A program made the translations under genes and the position numbers. A DNA stretch of 64,000 nt from Diplonema papillatum (Eukaryota; Euglenozoa; Diplonemea; Diplonemida; Diplonemidae), in contig JAPJBO010000014.1 in the NCBI GenBank assembly GCA_030068145.1, forward strand, positions 186,001 through 250,000, read 5' to 3'. This document shows positions 29,536 to 39,533 of the stretch, one piece after another. The notes under the pieces were generated by a model. That model made no database searches. It saw nothing but the letters and a program-made list of their open reading frames with translations, and had not been told where the DNA came from. Positions within the stretch are counted from its first letter, which is position 1. Every line of letters begins with the position of its first letter.

Positions 29536-30708
29536 CTACATCTTGGCGACTTCGTCGGCCTTCATTTCGAGGTGTTTCTCGAAGTCCGGGAACACAATCA
29601 GCGACTTCAGCACATCGGCCTTGTAGCCTGACGACGTCTCGAACGCTTCGCCAAAGGAATCGAACCGGAAGGTGTGCGAGAAGAGGGGCATGATGTTGAG
29701 GCGGCCTTCGGACAGGAGCAGCATGCCGAGGCGGAAGCAGTCCATATCGGGTGCGTGCGTCGTGATGTACCGGAGATTCCTGGAGTAGTCCTGCCAGCGG
29801 ATGGTGAACGAGCTGTGCGACTCGTGCGGGGGCAGTCCGAAGATGAGGACGGAGCTGAACGCCTTCGTGGCGGAGCACGCCAGGTCGAGTGCGGACGCGT
29901 GGTGTCCGACTACTTCGACGGCGATGTCCGCCAGCTGGCCGCCGTTCATTTCCTTCAGCCGCTCCACCACCTCTCCATCGCTGGCCTGCTCGCTGCATAT
30001 AACGCCATGCGCGCCCATACGCTTGGACGCTTCGAGCCGGTACTGCAACCGGTCGACCGCTATGATCTTCTGGCACCCCAGCATCCGCAGCATTTGCGTG
30101 ACAAGCAGGCCGTTGGGCCCTTGCCCGATTACAGCCGCCGTCATGTTCAGCACGGACGGCACCTTTTTGAAGGCGTGGATGACCGTGCCCACGGGCTGCG
30201 CGGCGACGTACCACAGCCTGTTGAACGCGGGGTATCCCGGCGGCGCGTGGTCGGGAACGGTCACCGTCAAGTCGTCGTACGAGATGAAATACTCGCAGAA
30301 GCTTCCTTGCTTCGGCAGGTTTTCGGCTGAGAACTGAGTCTTCATTTCGAAGCTTTCCTTGACCGCCTTCGAGCTTTGGATGTAGCTCGTAGTCATGCAA
30401 AGGACGAGCTCGCCGGGTCTCCGAAGGCTCGGTTCGACTACTTCAATGACCTCTGCAATGACCTCGTGCCCGGATCCTCCGACTGCGCCTTGCTTGGAGT
30501 AAAAGTGATCGATGACGCCGCGCCAAGCGTGCTGCGGACACGTCGATGCCCCCCACAAGTCGCTGCCGCAGATGCTGGTCGCGACCGCCTTCATCAGCAG
30601 CATGCCCTTCGGCAGGCCTTCCAGGGTCGGTTTCTGCACCGCGTTCATGTCGGCGCGCAGCGCCATGGGGTGCTCTTTCGAGTGCTGGACTTGAAACGCC
30701 GCCTTCAT
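29536..30708 (-). CDS. Zinc-type medium-chain alcohol dehydrogenase
   Basis: 390 aa. The start is the ATG at 30708 (MKAAFQV), the typical MDR family N-terminus; the frame stays open upstream, through another ATG, to 30816 but those residues derive from an 88-bp direct repeat. SICGSDLWG carries the first zinc-ligand Cys, GGSGHEVIAEV the His-Glu pair, and VIGQGPNGLLVTQMLR the NAD(P)-binding turn, followed by an acidic-end strand (IIAVDR) that favours NAD. I cannot see the usual four-Cys structural zinc lobe; the equivalent region is only VLCMTTSY. Enzymes of this branch oxidise alcohols or threonine/sorbitol-like polyols; the exact substrate cannot be read. It is cytosolic as no signal is seen. 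A dead 3' copy follows it, and a 55-bp tandem array lies upstream. Confidence 0.88.
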   Translation of the reverse strand: MKAAFQVQHSKEHPMALRADMNAVQKPTLEGLPKGMLLMKAVATSICGSDLWGASTCPQHAWRGVIDHFYSKQGAVGGSGHEVIAEVIEVVEPSLRRPGELVLCMTTSYIQSSKAVKESFEMKTQFSAENLPKQGSFCEYFISYDDLTVTVPDHAPPGYPAFNRLWYVAAQPVGTVIHAFKKVPSVLNMTAAVIGQGPNGLLVTQMLRMLGCQKIIAVDRLQYRLEASKRMGAHGVICSEQASDGEVVERLKEMNGGQLADIAVEVVGHHASALDLACSATKAFSSVLIFGLPPHESHSSFTIRWQDYSRNLRYITTHAPDMDCFRLGMLLLSEGRLNIMPLFSHTFRFDSFGEAFETSSGYKADVLKSLIVFPDFEKHLEMKADEVAKM

Positions 30709-30778
30709 CGTCGCCCTCCTAGCTTGCTGCCCAAGCACGCGCTCCGCTCGCGGCATTGCCACCACGAGACACCCCTGC

Positions 30779-30866
30779 CGTCGTCCTGTCCGTGTCAGAA
30801 GTTCTGAGCGGCACACAAAACCGTGTGTTTTCGGGAAGAAATTATGAAAACGGGTTGAAAAAAGAA
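30779..30866 (+). repeat. 88-bp exact direct repeat, copy 1
   Basis: Identical to 31221-31308 by reading. It begins CGTCGTCCTGTCCGTGTCAG and ends GGTTGAAAAAAGAA. The pair brackets a 354-bp interior holding the 55-bp tandem array upstream of the ADH gene. Confidence 0.95.
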
Positions 30867-31023
30867 TGGAAGTTTAATGCCAGCTAATTTCGAGCAAGCC
30901 CGGCAGAGAACGAAATCTACCAAACAGGACACAATATTTCTTGTTCGTGGGTTTCGGGCTCTGTCGCTTTCCGGAACTGGCGACGACTACTAACTGGTAG
31001 TCGAAGAAGCTTTTCCCTCTCTG

Positions 31024-31214
31024 ACATCTGATAGATTGTGGTGGTAACCTGCTATTAGTGTCTGACTTCCATAGATTGTGGTGTAACCTGCTATCAGGCC
31101 CGTTGTAACAAACCGGCCTTTCTGATAGATTGTGGTGTTAACCTGCTATCAGGCCCGTTGTAACAAACCGGCCTTTCTGATAGATTGTGGTGTTAACCTG
31201 CTATCGGTTGTCGT
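31024..31214 (+). repeat. 55-bp tandem repeat, 3-4 copies
   Basis: The unit contains GATAGATTGTGGTGTTAACC, TGCTATCAGGCCCGTTGTAA and CAAACCGGCCTTTCT. Unit starts at 31124 and 31179 give a 55-bp period; earlier units are diverged. It is in the 5' flank of the ADH gene. Confidence 0.92.
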
Positions 31215-31220
31215 GACCTC

Positions 31221-31308
31221 CGTCGTCCTGTCCGTGTCAGAAGTTCTGAGCGGCACACAAAACCGTGTGTTTTCGGGAAGAAATTATGAAAACGGGTTGA
31301 AAAAAGAA
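31221..31308 (+). repeat. 88-bp exact direct repeat, copy 2
   Basis: Identical partner of 30779-30866. Exact identity implies a recent segmental duplication or gene conversion. No terminal inverted repeats are seen, so a transposon with terminal direct repeats is possible but unproven. Confidence 0.95.
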
Positions 31309-31511
31309 CTCAGATTCTCTCCGAGGAGTTTCAGCCCCGTACTGCCTACAAGAAATAACTGGCCTCGTTCGCATTCGTTGCGCCCCTTTGCCGCCGTCCT
31401 GTCATTGACAAGGCAGGATTGTTTTTTTCCTTCCTCGCGAATTCGTAGTCCGCATGGCAAGAAGGCCCCGGCTTTCCGCGCAACTAGTACTAGATCGCGT
31501 AGCAATATTGT

Positions 31512-31680
31512 GTTCCCGACGATCCCCCCGTATGGGCGTACGGATTGGTGACGTTCGACCTTTTGCTTGTTTGTCGGCGACAGTCGCTCATTCAGTTGCC
31601 TGTGGCGGCGTTCTTCTGATTGGCTGTGCAGTAGCTTCTGATTTGCTGCAATGCTCTGCGATTTGCAGTGCGGAGCAGTC
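31512..31680 (-). promoter_or_regulatory. Upstream element, ADH copy, with distal module
   Basis: 31512-31573 matches the purM and PH-gene copies (CCCGACGATCC, TATGGGCGTACGGATTGGTG, TTCGACCTTTTG). Further out, 31600-31680 matches the Dug-fusion upstream region (CTGATTGG, GATTTGCTGCAATGCTCTGC, CAGTGCGGA). The ADH ATG is about 800 bp away across the tandem array, so either a long 5' UTR or intron exists or a small gene was missed. Confidence 0.6.
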
Positions 31681-32753
31681 GCGATCCTGGTTACTTTCTG
31701 GTCGCTGTGAGCACGAAAGGGAAAGAAGATGAATCTGAATCGGTAGTCGTGCATGATGCGGTTTGATGGTAAGCTAGTGGACGAGAGCAACCGGATAGTT
31801 GCCATGGATACGCGGGATACCCCTCTGATCTCGCAGGCAAAGCGCTGCACAGGGTGGGAAACGAGGGGGGGGGTGGTCGGGGTGGCTAAGGGTACGATCG
31901 AGCCCCCCCATGAGCGACCACTTCTGCAAGCAGCTGGGAGCAGGATCTGGCTCTTGCTGCTGATTTTCCAGCCACACCCTCAAGAGCAGGTGCTGGGTGC
32001 CAAAATGCACGCGAATCCACCAACCAGCAGGGTGCTGCTACCTTTGCGGTCCGTCCCCTCGCCGCAACCTCGTGTTGGTTTGTACCGTAACATCCACGGG
32101 AATCCTGGGGCGGGGGGCGTTTCTGTAAGGCTCGCGGTAGAAGCATTATTCTCGCACGAGAGAGCAATAGGCACAATAAGAACGGCACAAAAAATACTAA
32201 GGACGGTGTGTGCCGACGGTCGCTACCAGAAGTATAGAATGCGCATTGCGTCGCACCGAGTCCGCAGCCCCAGAGACCCGGGCTAAGTAGCCTGGAACTA
32301 GTGTGATGAACCATTCTTCGGAGGGGCTCACGCACTCAAAGTCCGACTTATGCACCGAGTCGCTCCATGCGCGAGTAAGCAAAGAGGCGGACGATTCCGA
32401 GAGAACGAGGGGGAAGCGAGGTTACAATCGCCACTCACAAATTACACAAACACAATTGTTCTTTGGGGCTCTTTCGGAATCGTCTCATCGTACTGCATGC
32501 GGTTTCGGGCGGACTTGTTTTTTTGAAGCCAGACCGCCTGTGGAGCCTTTTCACTACGAAGAAGCAGTCGCTCCCCGCAACGTTCAGCTGCCGTTGAAGT
32601 AAAGCTTCAAGACCTCTCCGGTGAGAAATCAGCATCAAACGCCGTTCACAGCACAGGTTCGCCAGGCAAGGGTCAGACTGGGCGGCGCCGCCCTAAGGTC
32701 CCACCGAAGGGCCAACGATTCGTGCACGTCGGCCGGACCGAAGCAGAACCGTT
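31681..32753. other. Intergenic stretch, nothing recognised
   Basis: Both strands carry only short overlapping ORFs without motifs. A G-run (about nine G) lies at 31865. No dispersed repeat of the window was found here. Confidence 0.45.
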
Positions 32754-33152
32754 CTACTTTTTCTTCGCCTTCTTGCTGGCCTTCGGCTCCTTTTTCCCTT
32801 CCGCGGCGGTTCCCGCGGCTGCGGCCGCCGCTGTCGCGTCGGCGGAGTTCTTCCGCTTTTTGCCGCTCAACGCCGGCTGCGCGGGGGAGGTTGCGGGCTG
32901 GACGGCTACTACAGGCTGGGCGTCGGAAGCCTTGGGCTGCGTCTTCTGCTTCTTTTTCTGCGAAGAAGCCTCGGCGGGCGTGGCGGTCGGTGTGGTCTTG
33001 CTGGGGGACAAGGACGGGGGAGGCATCGGAGCCAGGGAGAACGGCGACACGTCGCTCGTCCTGGCGGGCGACTTCGTGCTGCCGGCCGCAGGCTCGACAG
33101 GAGCCTGGGCCACGAACGGATTCAGCGGCACCAGCGATGACAGGTACTGCAT
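32754..33152 (-). CDS. C-terminal exon of a lysine-rich protein (incomplete model)
   Basis: 132 aa from the first ATG, ending in a Lys/Ala-rich nuclear-localisation-like tail (KKEPKASKKAKKK). The reading frame stays open upstream into RDDSRNWQTSRTAAAMQYLSSLVPLNPF, and an acceptor-like AACAG lies near 33200, so the ATG at 33152 is probably internal and at least one exon is missing from this model. Coding-like GC content and Ala/Pro/Lys use match the neighbouring genes. I do not recognise the family. The basic tail would fit a nucleolar or chromatin protein; this is only a composition argument. Confidence 0.45.
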   Translation of the reverse strand: MQYLSSLVPLNPFVAQAPVEPAAGSTKSPARTSDVSPFSLAPMPPPSLSPSKTTPTATPAEASSQKKKQKTQPKASDAQPVVAVQPATSPAQPALSGKKRKNSADATAAAAAAGTAAEGKKEPKASKKAKKK

Positions 33153-33435
33153 CGCCGCGGCCGTGCGCGACGTCTGCCAGTTCCGGCTATCGTCCCTGTT
33201 GATCGTTTTGCTTCGATAACTATTTATTCACCATCTTACGAGCAGGCATTTTTTCCAGCGTTTCTTTTGAGGTTTTAACAGGTCTGGTGTGTTAAAGTCT
33301 CCGGTTGACCATCGACGCGCTTGGTGCATCGTCGGTTGCATGCTGCGCCACCGGACGCCGGCTGCGTGGATACGCCGAGAAGTACTTGTGTGAGTTTCTT
33401 TGATCGAACCTCCATCAATTTTCATCAACCATAGC

Positions 33436-35540
33436 GATGCAAATCCAGAAAACATACGATCCTCGTTCTCGGTGCCAGGTTTTCAGGGTTTCAAACAGAC
33501 CAACGGTCGAGAGATTGACAGATTTTGAAGTGCATCATTCGAGTGGGTCGCCAGAGTGCATCCTTTGCAATGTGACGGAAGCAAGGGTCGTCGGGTTTTC
33601 AGGGTTTCAAACAGACCAACGGTCGAGAGATCGACAGATTTTGTGATTCATCATTCAACCGGAACGCTAGATCGTGACCTCGACAATGTAGGGGAATTAA
33701 ATCATCTGGAGCAGAGCTTGTGCCAGAAACAAGGGTCAGCCAAATGTGTAAAAATTGACATCTTCAGCCCGACGGTCAGGGGATTGACAGATTTTGTGAT
33801 TCATCATTCAACCGGAACGCTAGATTGTGACCTCCGCAATTAAGAGGAATTGACTGATTCGGCTCATCAACTGGAGCAGGACTCACCTGCCTAGTTTCCG
33901 AGCTTGTCAGCCAAATGTGTAAAAATGGATATCTTCGGACCGACGGTCAGGGGATTGCCAGATTTTGCGACTGGATCTCTAGGTTGTGACCACAATGTAG
34001 GGGAATTGACTGATTCGGCTCATCAACTATAGCAGGATTCCGAGCTTGTGGCAGAGGCAAGGATCAGCCAAGTGTGTAAAAATTGCTATCTTCAGACCGA
34101 CGGTCAGGGGATTGACAGATTTTGTGATTCATCATTCAACCGGAACGCTAGATTGTGACCTCCGCAATGTAGAGGAATCGACTGATTCGGCTCATCAACT
34201 GGAGCAGGACTCACCTGCCTAGTTTCCGAGCTTGTGCCAGAAGCAAGGATCAGCCAAGTGTGCAAAAATTGCTATCTTCAGACCGACGGTCAGGGGATTG
34301 ACAGATTTTGTGATTCATCATACAACTGGAACGCTAACTTGTGACCTCCGCAATGCGGGGGAACGAACTCATCTGAAGGGAGCAGAACTCGCCTGCCTAG
34401 TTTTCCGAGCTTGTGCCAGAAGCAAGGGTCAGCCAAATGTATAAAAATGGTTATCTTTCAGACCGACGGTCAGGGGATTGACAGATTTTGTGATTCATCA
34501 TTCACGACTGGATCGCTAGGTTGTGACCGCAATGTAGGGGAATTGACTGATTCGGCTCATCAACTGGAGCAGGACTCCGAGCTTGTGCCAGAGGCAAGGA
34601 TCAGCCAAGTGTGTAAAAATTGCTATCTTCAGACCGACGGTCAGGGGATTGACAGATTTTGTGATTCATCATTCACGACTGGATCGCTAGGTTGTGACCG
34701 CAATGTAGGGGAATTGACTGATTCGGCTCATCAACTGGAGCAGGACTCCGAGCTTGTGCCAGAGGCAAGGATCAGCCAAGTGTGTAAAAATTGCTATCTT
34801 CAGACCGACGGTCAGGGGATTGACAGATTTTGTGATTCATCATTCACGACTGGATCGCTAGGTTGTGACCGCAATGTAGGGGAATTGACTGATTCGGCTC
34901 ATCAACTGGAGCAGGACTCCGAGCTTGTGCCAGAGGCAAGGATCAGCCAAGTGTGTAAAAATTGCTATCTTCAGACCGACGGTCAGGGGATTGACAGATT
35001 TTGTGATTCATCATTCACACGGAACGCTAAATTGTGACCTCCGCAATGTGGGAGAATAAACCCATCTAGAGGGAGGAGAACTCGCCTGTCTAGTTTTCCG
35101 AGCTTGTGCCAAAGGCAAGGATCAGCCAAGTGTGTAAAAATTGCTATCTTCAGACCAACAGTCAGGGGATTGACAGATTTTGTGATTCATCATTCAACCG
35201 GAACACTAAATTGTGACCTCCGCAATGGGGGGAATTAACCCATCTGGACGGAGCAGAACTCGCCTGCCCAGTTTTCCGAGCTTGCCAGAAGCAGGGTCAG
35301 CCAAACGTGTAAAAATTGATATCTTCAGCCCGACGGTCAGGGGATTGACAGATTTTGTGATTCATCATTCGACTGGATCCCTAGATTGTGCCCTTCGCAG
35401 TGTACGGGGATTGATTCGTAGCTCTTGATGTGGAGCAAAGCTGCCCTGCGGAGCAGCAAGAGACGGGCAAGTGTGGATCGTTGTTGATATCGTCTGTCCG
35501 ACTCGGGATTGACAGATTTTGTGGTTCATCATAACGACTG
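33436..35540 (+). repeat. Satellite array, about 171-bp monomer, about 13 copies
   Basis: The monomer carries CAGACCGACGGTCAGGGGAT, TGACAGATTTTGTGATTCAT, TGACTGATTCGGCTCATCAA and CAGCCAAGTGTGTAAAAATT blocks. The CAGACCGACGG block starts at about 34459, 34630, 34801 and 34972, an exact 171-bp spacing for the freshest units; older units on both sides are spaced 157-186 bp. The first two units (33490, 33600) are short and diverged. The central three or four monomers are almost identical, the pattern of unequal crossing-over with decay at the edges. It lies between the lysine-rich exon and the RRM gene and may overlap the RRM gene's 3' UTR. Confidence 0.95.
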
Positions 35541-36758
35541 ATTGCCCAGGGTCTTGAAGCGGAAGACTTGTACCGCAGGAGTCTCTGAGTGGAAGACAAG
35601 CCTCAAGGACGTGAACCGTGCCGGCGCGATACCGTTCACAAACCCATCAAGGAGGCCATCCGAGGGCTCATGCCAAGGACCCACATCCCCGTGTGGCCCA
35701 CACGGGTGGCGGGGAGTTGCAATTAATTTGTTGGCATACGCTTTGTGCGGCTTTATGACGAGGAGCTTGTCCCTTACCATGGTCGCCTCGGCGCGGCACG
35801 CCCGCTGCGCGTCCTTCTTCTTCGTGAAGGCGGCGAACCCGTAGGATTTGAAGGTGTTGCGGTACACGTACGCGACCGGGCCGTAGGCCGCGAGGGCGCG
35901 GTGGATCTCGCTGTTCTCGCACCGCTGCGGAAGGTTGCCGACGTAGACGCGCTGCTCGGCGGAGAGGGGCAGGTCGACCTTGGCGCGGCAGCCGCCCTCG
36001 GCTTCGCTGAAGAGCGGCTGCGAGGCTCCGGGCGCCGGCTTGGGCCGCGGCGTCGCTTTGCCCGCTGGGTCTGGCGTCGGTTTTTCGCGTTTTTCGCCCC
36101 GCTTCCGCGTCGCGAGCTCTTCCGCGGTGTACGGCAGCTGGGCGACCGGCTTGTTGTGGAGGAGGAGGGCCTGCCGCACGGGGCCGACGCTGGTGAAGCG
36201 GCACTCTGCGCGGGTGGGGGTGAGGAGGATCACCTGCTCAACTTCGCCGACGGTTTGGAAGATCCGCTTGACCTTCGATTCCGTCAGGTGCACCTCGTCT
36301 GGGACCTCCATCCACACGGACCGGTAGAGCACCGTGTCCATGCCCCTCGAGTCCATTTCCCGCTCCACCACTTCTTCTTCCGCCACCGCCGCATGCTCCT
36401 TCTCTTTCTCGGCGGCTTCTTCCACAGCGGCTTTGCTGACCATGCGCTTCACGACCTTTCCCCTGATGATGGGCTTCAGGGCAACGTCCGCAGCATTGCT
36501 CTCGTCCTCGCGGGCCTTTCGCTTCGACTTCTTCTTCTTCTCGGGTTTTTCGTCTTTCACTTCTTCTTGGGTAGGTTCGGCAGTCTCCGGCTCCGCGACG
36601 GCGGCAGCATTGCTCTCGTCCTCGCGTGCCTTTCGCTTCGACTTCTTCTTCTCGAGTTTTGCGTCTTTCACTTCTTCTTCCGGGGTAGGCTTGGTAGTCT
36701 CCGGCTCCACGACGGCCGTATCGGCTTCGGTTTTTTTGGTCTTGTTTTTTTTCGCCAT
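35529..36758 (-). CDS. RNA-binding protein with two RRM-like domains
   Basis: 409 aa from the ATG at 36758 (MAKKNKTKK). The N-terminus is Lys/Glu-rich, with a duplicated EPET-PT-EE-KD-K-EKKKSKRKAREDESNA block (two units), typical of nucleolar proteins. Residues about 145-215 form a degenerate RRM (SVWMEVP...VEQVILL...AECRF). Residues about 268-345 form a canonical RRM with RNP2 VYVGNL and RNP1 KSYGFAAF. The layout of a charged N-terminus plus an RRM with a KSYGFA RNP1 resembles Nop12/RBM34-like ribosome-biogenesis factors; that is an inference. The last 50 residues after KAYANKLI look non-coding-like and end in the satellite, so an unseen intron or earlier stop by splicing is possible. No upstream element copy was found before this gene. 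Confidence 0.8.
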   Translation of the reverse strand: MAKKNKTKKTEADTAVVEPETTKPTPEEEVKDAKLEKKKSKRKAREDESNAAAVAEPETAEPTQEEVKDEKPEKKKKSKRKAREDESNAADVALKPIIRGKVVKRMVSKAAVEEAAEKEKEHAAVAEEEVVEREMDSRGMDTVLYRSVWMEVPDEVHLTESKVKRIFQTVGEVEQVILLTPTRAECRFTSVGPVRQALLLHNKPVAQLPYTAEELATRKRGEKREKPTPDPAGKATPRPKPAPGASQPLFSEAEGGCRAKVDLPLSAEQRVYVGNLPQRCENSEIHRALAAYGPVAYVYRNTFKSYGFAAFTKKKDAQRACRAEATMVRDKLLVIKPHKAYANKLIATPRHPCGPHGDVGPWHEPSDGLLDGFVNGIAPARFTSLRLVFHSETPAVQVFRFKTLGNQSL

Positions 36759-38100
36759 TTTCTTTGGGGTGCACGTGTGTGTTAGAGCGATCGCTCTCTT
36801 TTTATGTTCTGGGCTCCCTCCGCGAGCCACGAAGAGAAGACGGCCTGTCGAAGGGGGCTGGGAGATGGGGGGGGGGGAGGAATCCGAACCATCAAAATTC
36901 CCTCAGCATCCACGATAAAACTTGCCGAAGCAGCAATTTCGCTGGTGCCGAAAGACACCCCCTATAACAACACGCCCAGTGGGTCGAGATCTCGTTCGTT
37001 AACGGAATCAAATTGACGAATCACTCCACAAAGTCATCGAGAAAGAGCTCTCAATCAGTCATCCTTGAGAACGAGACTCCGGTCACAGTCAGGAGGATCC
37101 ATTATTTCAAGATTGCGGTTGCGGTTTTGGTCAGGCGAAGTGCCGGTAGGTGAGCAAGCCTTGCTATTCATCGAGGGAACTTCACTTACGCATTATTATT
37201 ACGAACGATCATCAGGTTCCTTTGGGCTGGCTGGCCGGGAAAACCTTTTCACTGGACATCCTCCCGCCCTATGTTGCGCGCGGTTGCAAAGAGCGGGAAT
37301 GGGTCGTCTTTTTTTTTTTGGTTTTGGGTGCGTCCTCTTTTTTCTCCTCGTCATTCGTGACAACGTGTCTGATTGATGGACCCATCGGTAGCGAGACTGT
37401 AGGGAAGACCTAGTGGTGCCTTGAATGGAAACTGATGAGAAGCTGTTGAAGCTACCTCGCAAACATTGCCGATGGGATGCGGAATACCTGCGTACGCTCC
37501 CATTCACTGCCACAAACGGTACGGACCAGACACGCTACGTGGCGGTGGTTTGCACGCCAGCAACTATCCTGTGCTGTATCCTCCGTGCGGGAACGAATCA
37601 AATCCCTGATTCAGTTCTCGAAGGAACAGGGTTTGATGTTTGCTACCGGCCGTGGCCTATATTGAGAATCAGTTGCCTCTTTTACGAAACGAGTTCAAAA
37701 TGTTTAGGATCTGGCACCCAAAACCCAGCGATTTTCTCGCTGGAATGCAACGTCGGAGGGCTCTCAACATCCACGGCATTTTTGGTAACTTCGAAAAACG
37801 GGCACATTCTTGGAGCATCCGAAGCTTGCTCGGACAGCTGTTCCGAGCGCAGAGAGCCAAGCTGCCGTTCTGTCTTCTCCGGCGGTCGATGCGATTTCTC
37901 GCCGAAAGCGTGACGGGCGGGGCAAGTCGGAAGATCTCGCGAAACGCATCACTCACCCAGGAGACAATTGCCTCGGCAAAAGGCGTGCGTGTTTTTGTAA
38001 TTTGATGACAAAGAACCGATAGGGCTTGCCCAACGGCTTGTCAACGGCAACAGCTGAGCCACGCGAGAAGGAAACGCTGCAAGTGGATTGCGAAACGGTC
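36759..38100. other. Intergenic stretch between RRM gene and purM
   Basis: No supported gene. A minus-strand frame at 37669-37956 is Arg/Leu-rich without motifs. A poly-G run lies at about 36868, and poly-T at about 37309. Confidence 0.45.
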
Positions 38101-39459
38101 TCACGGCTCGTACTCGTATTCGCCTTTTTCCGAGCGGATGGTAAGCTTCGACTCGCCATTGGGGGATGCCTGCACCTTACCGACGATCTGTGGGTGCGTT
38201 GCGGGAGACTTTGTGACAGCAGAATACAGCGTTTAGGAGGTAGTGCGCCTAACTCGCTCCTGTGGCGTAGAAAATACCACCCCTTATGCTGGTGACTTGT
38301 TCGAGTACTGATTTCCCAGAATGTAGAACAATTTTCTAACAAAAGAGAAACAACGGACCTGCGCGTCGACAGCAAACTTCTTGCTGATGGCAATCATTTC
38401 GGCGGCGGACTTCTCGTCGGTGTAGATCTCGAGGCGGTGGCCCATGTTGAAGACCTTGTACATCTCCTTCCACTCCGTCCCCGACTCTGTCTGGATGGTT
38501 TCAAACAGCGGCGGCACTGGGAACAAATTGTCTTTGACGATGTGCACATTCTTGACGAAATGAAGGACCTTCGTCTGGGCTCCGCCGGAGCAGTGGATGG
38601 CGGCGTGGATCTTCCCTCTCAGCCCAGCGTCCAAGATGGCCTTCATGATAGGCGCGTACGTACGCGTTGGGGACAGGACCAACTTGCCGTAGGTGATCCC
38701 AAGGGTAGGGTGCTTCTCCGTCAGCTTTTTCGAGCCCGTGTACACGACGGAGCGGTCCAACGCAGGGTCGAACGTCTCCGGGTACTTGTCCGCTAGTTCC
38801 TTGTGGAACACGTCGTGACGAGCAGAGGTCAGCCCATTAGAGCCCATTCCGCCGTTGTATTCGTCTTCGTATGTTGCCTGCCCGCACGAGCTGAACCCGA
38901 CGATGACGTCGCCCGCGGTGACGCCGTCGTTCTTGATGACGTCAGCTTTCGGCATGCGGACGGTGACGGTGTTGTCCACGACGACTGTTCGGACCAAGTC
39001 GCCGACGTCTGCCGTTTCGCCTCCTGTCGAGAATATCGAAATGCCATGTCCGCGCAGCTTCTGCATCACATCCTCGGCACCATCGATGAGCGCCTTCAGC
39101 ACTTCCCGCGGGATGAGCCCCTTGTTCCTCCCGATGGTGGACGACAGCAAGATGTTGTCCGTGGCCCCAGTGCAGATGATGTCGTCGACGTTCATGATGA
39201 TCGAGTCTTGCGCGATCCCACGCCACACGCTGAGATCCTGGGTTTCCTTCCAGTACATGTAGGCCAGGCTCGTCTTCGTCCCCGCCCCGTCCGCGTGCAT
39301 GATCACGCAATAGTCTTCGTCGTGCCCCAGCAGATCTGGCACTACCTTGCAAAACGCGGTCGGGTACAACCCTTTGTCCACGTTCGCAATTGCTGCGTGG
39401 ACATCCTCCTTCGCCGCGCTCACCCCGCGGGCCATGTATCTCTCGTTCGACGCCGACAT
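38101..39459 (-). CDS. purM: Phosphoribosylformylglycinamidine cyclo-ligase (AIR synthetase), two exons
   Basis: Makes aminoimidazole ribonucleotide from FGAM and ATP, step five of de novo purine synthesis. Exon 1 runs 39459-38359, exon 2 runs 38187-38101; the 171-bp intron (38358-38188) begins GTCCGT and ends CCCACAG, phase 0. The join yields FAVDAQ then IVGKVQAS, the continuous motif expected in the family. Total 395 aa. Motifs: RGVSAAKEDVH at the N-terminus, HADGAGTK (ATP/metal site), STIGRNK, STGGETADVGDL, YNGGMGSNGLT, SPTRTYAP, HCSGGAQTK, FNMGHR. In these motifs it looks like the stand-alone Bacteroidetes type rather than the usual eukaryotic GARS-AIRS-GART fusion, suggesting lateral origin followed by intron gain. 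The ATG is 16 bp after an upstream element. The enzyme call is solid; the origin needs a tree. Confidence 0.95.
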
Positions 39460-39471
39460 GTTAGTAGTGTT

Positions 39472-39533
39472 TGTTCCGACGATCCCGTGTGGGCGCACAG
39501 ATTGGTGCCTTTCGACCTTTTGGTTTGTTGAGG
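39472..39533 (-). promoter_or_regulatory. Upstream element, purM copy
   Basis: On the gene strand the element reads CAAAAGGTCGAAAGGCACCA, ATCTGTGCGCCCACACGGGA, TCGTCGGAACA, ending about 16 bp before the purM ATG. It contains CCAAT. Copies with the same orientation lie before the PH-like, ADH, giant and Dug-fusion genes. A pyrimidine tract ending TTCTTCTTCCAG lies just upstream and could be a splice-leader acceptor, which would put the element in the 5' UTR instead of the promoter. Confidence 0.75.

Noticed and set aside
34411..35037. 208-aa ORF in the 171-bp satellite
   Set aside because: 171 is divisible by three, so a stop-free monomer gives a long frame automatically; older monomers break it.
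35680..35712. CCCCGTGTGGCCCACACGGG as another upstream-element copy
   Set aside because: It shares CCCGTGTGG with the element, but the GATTGGTG and TTCGACC blocks are missing and it lies inside the RRM ORF; it is just a 9-bp palindrome.
37669..37956. 95-aa minus-strand ORF downstream of purM
   Set aside because: Checked as a possible decayed 3' copy of purM; no shared motif or DNA block was found.
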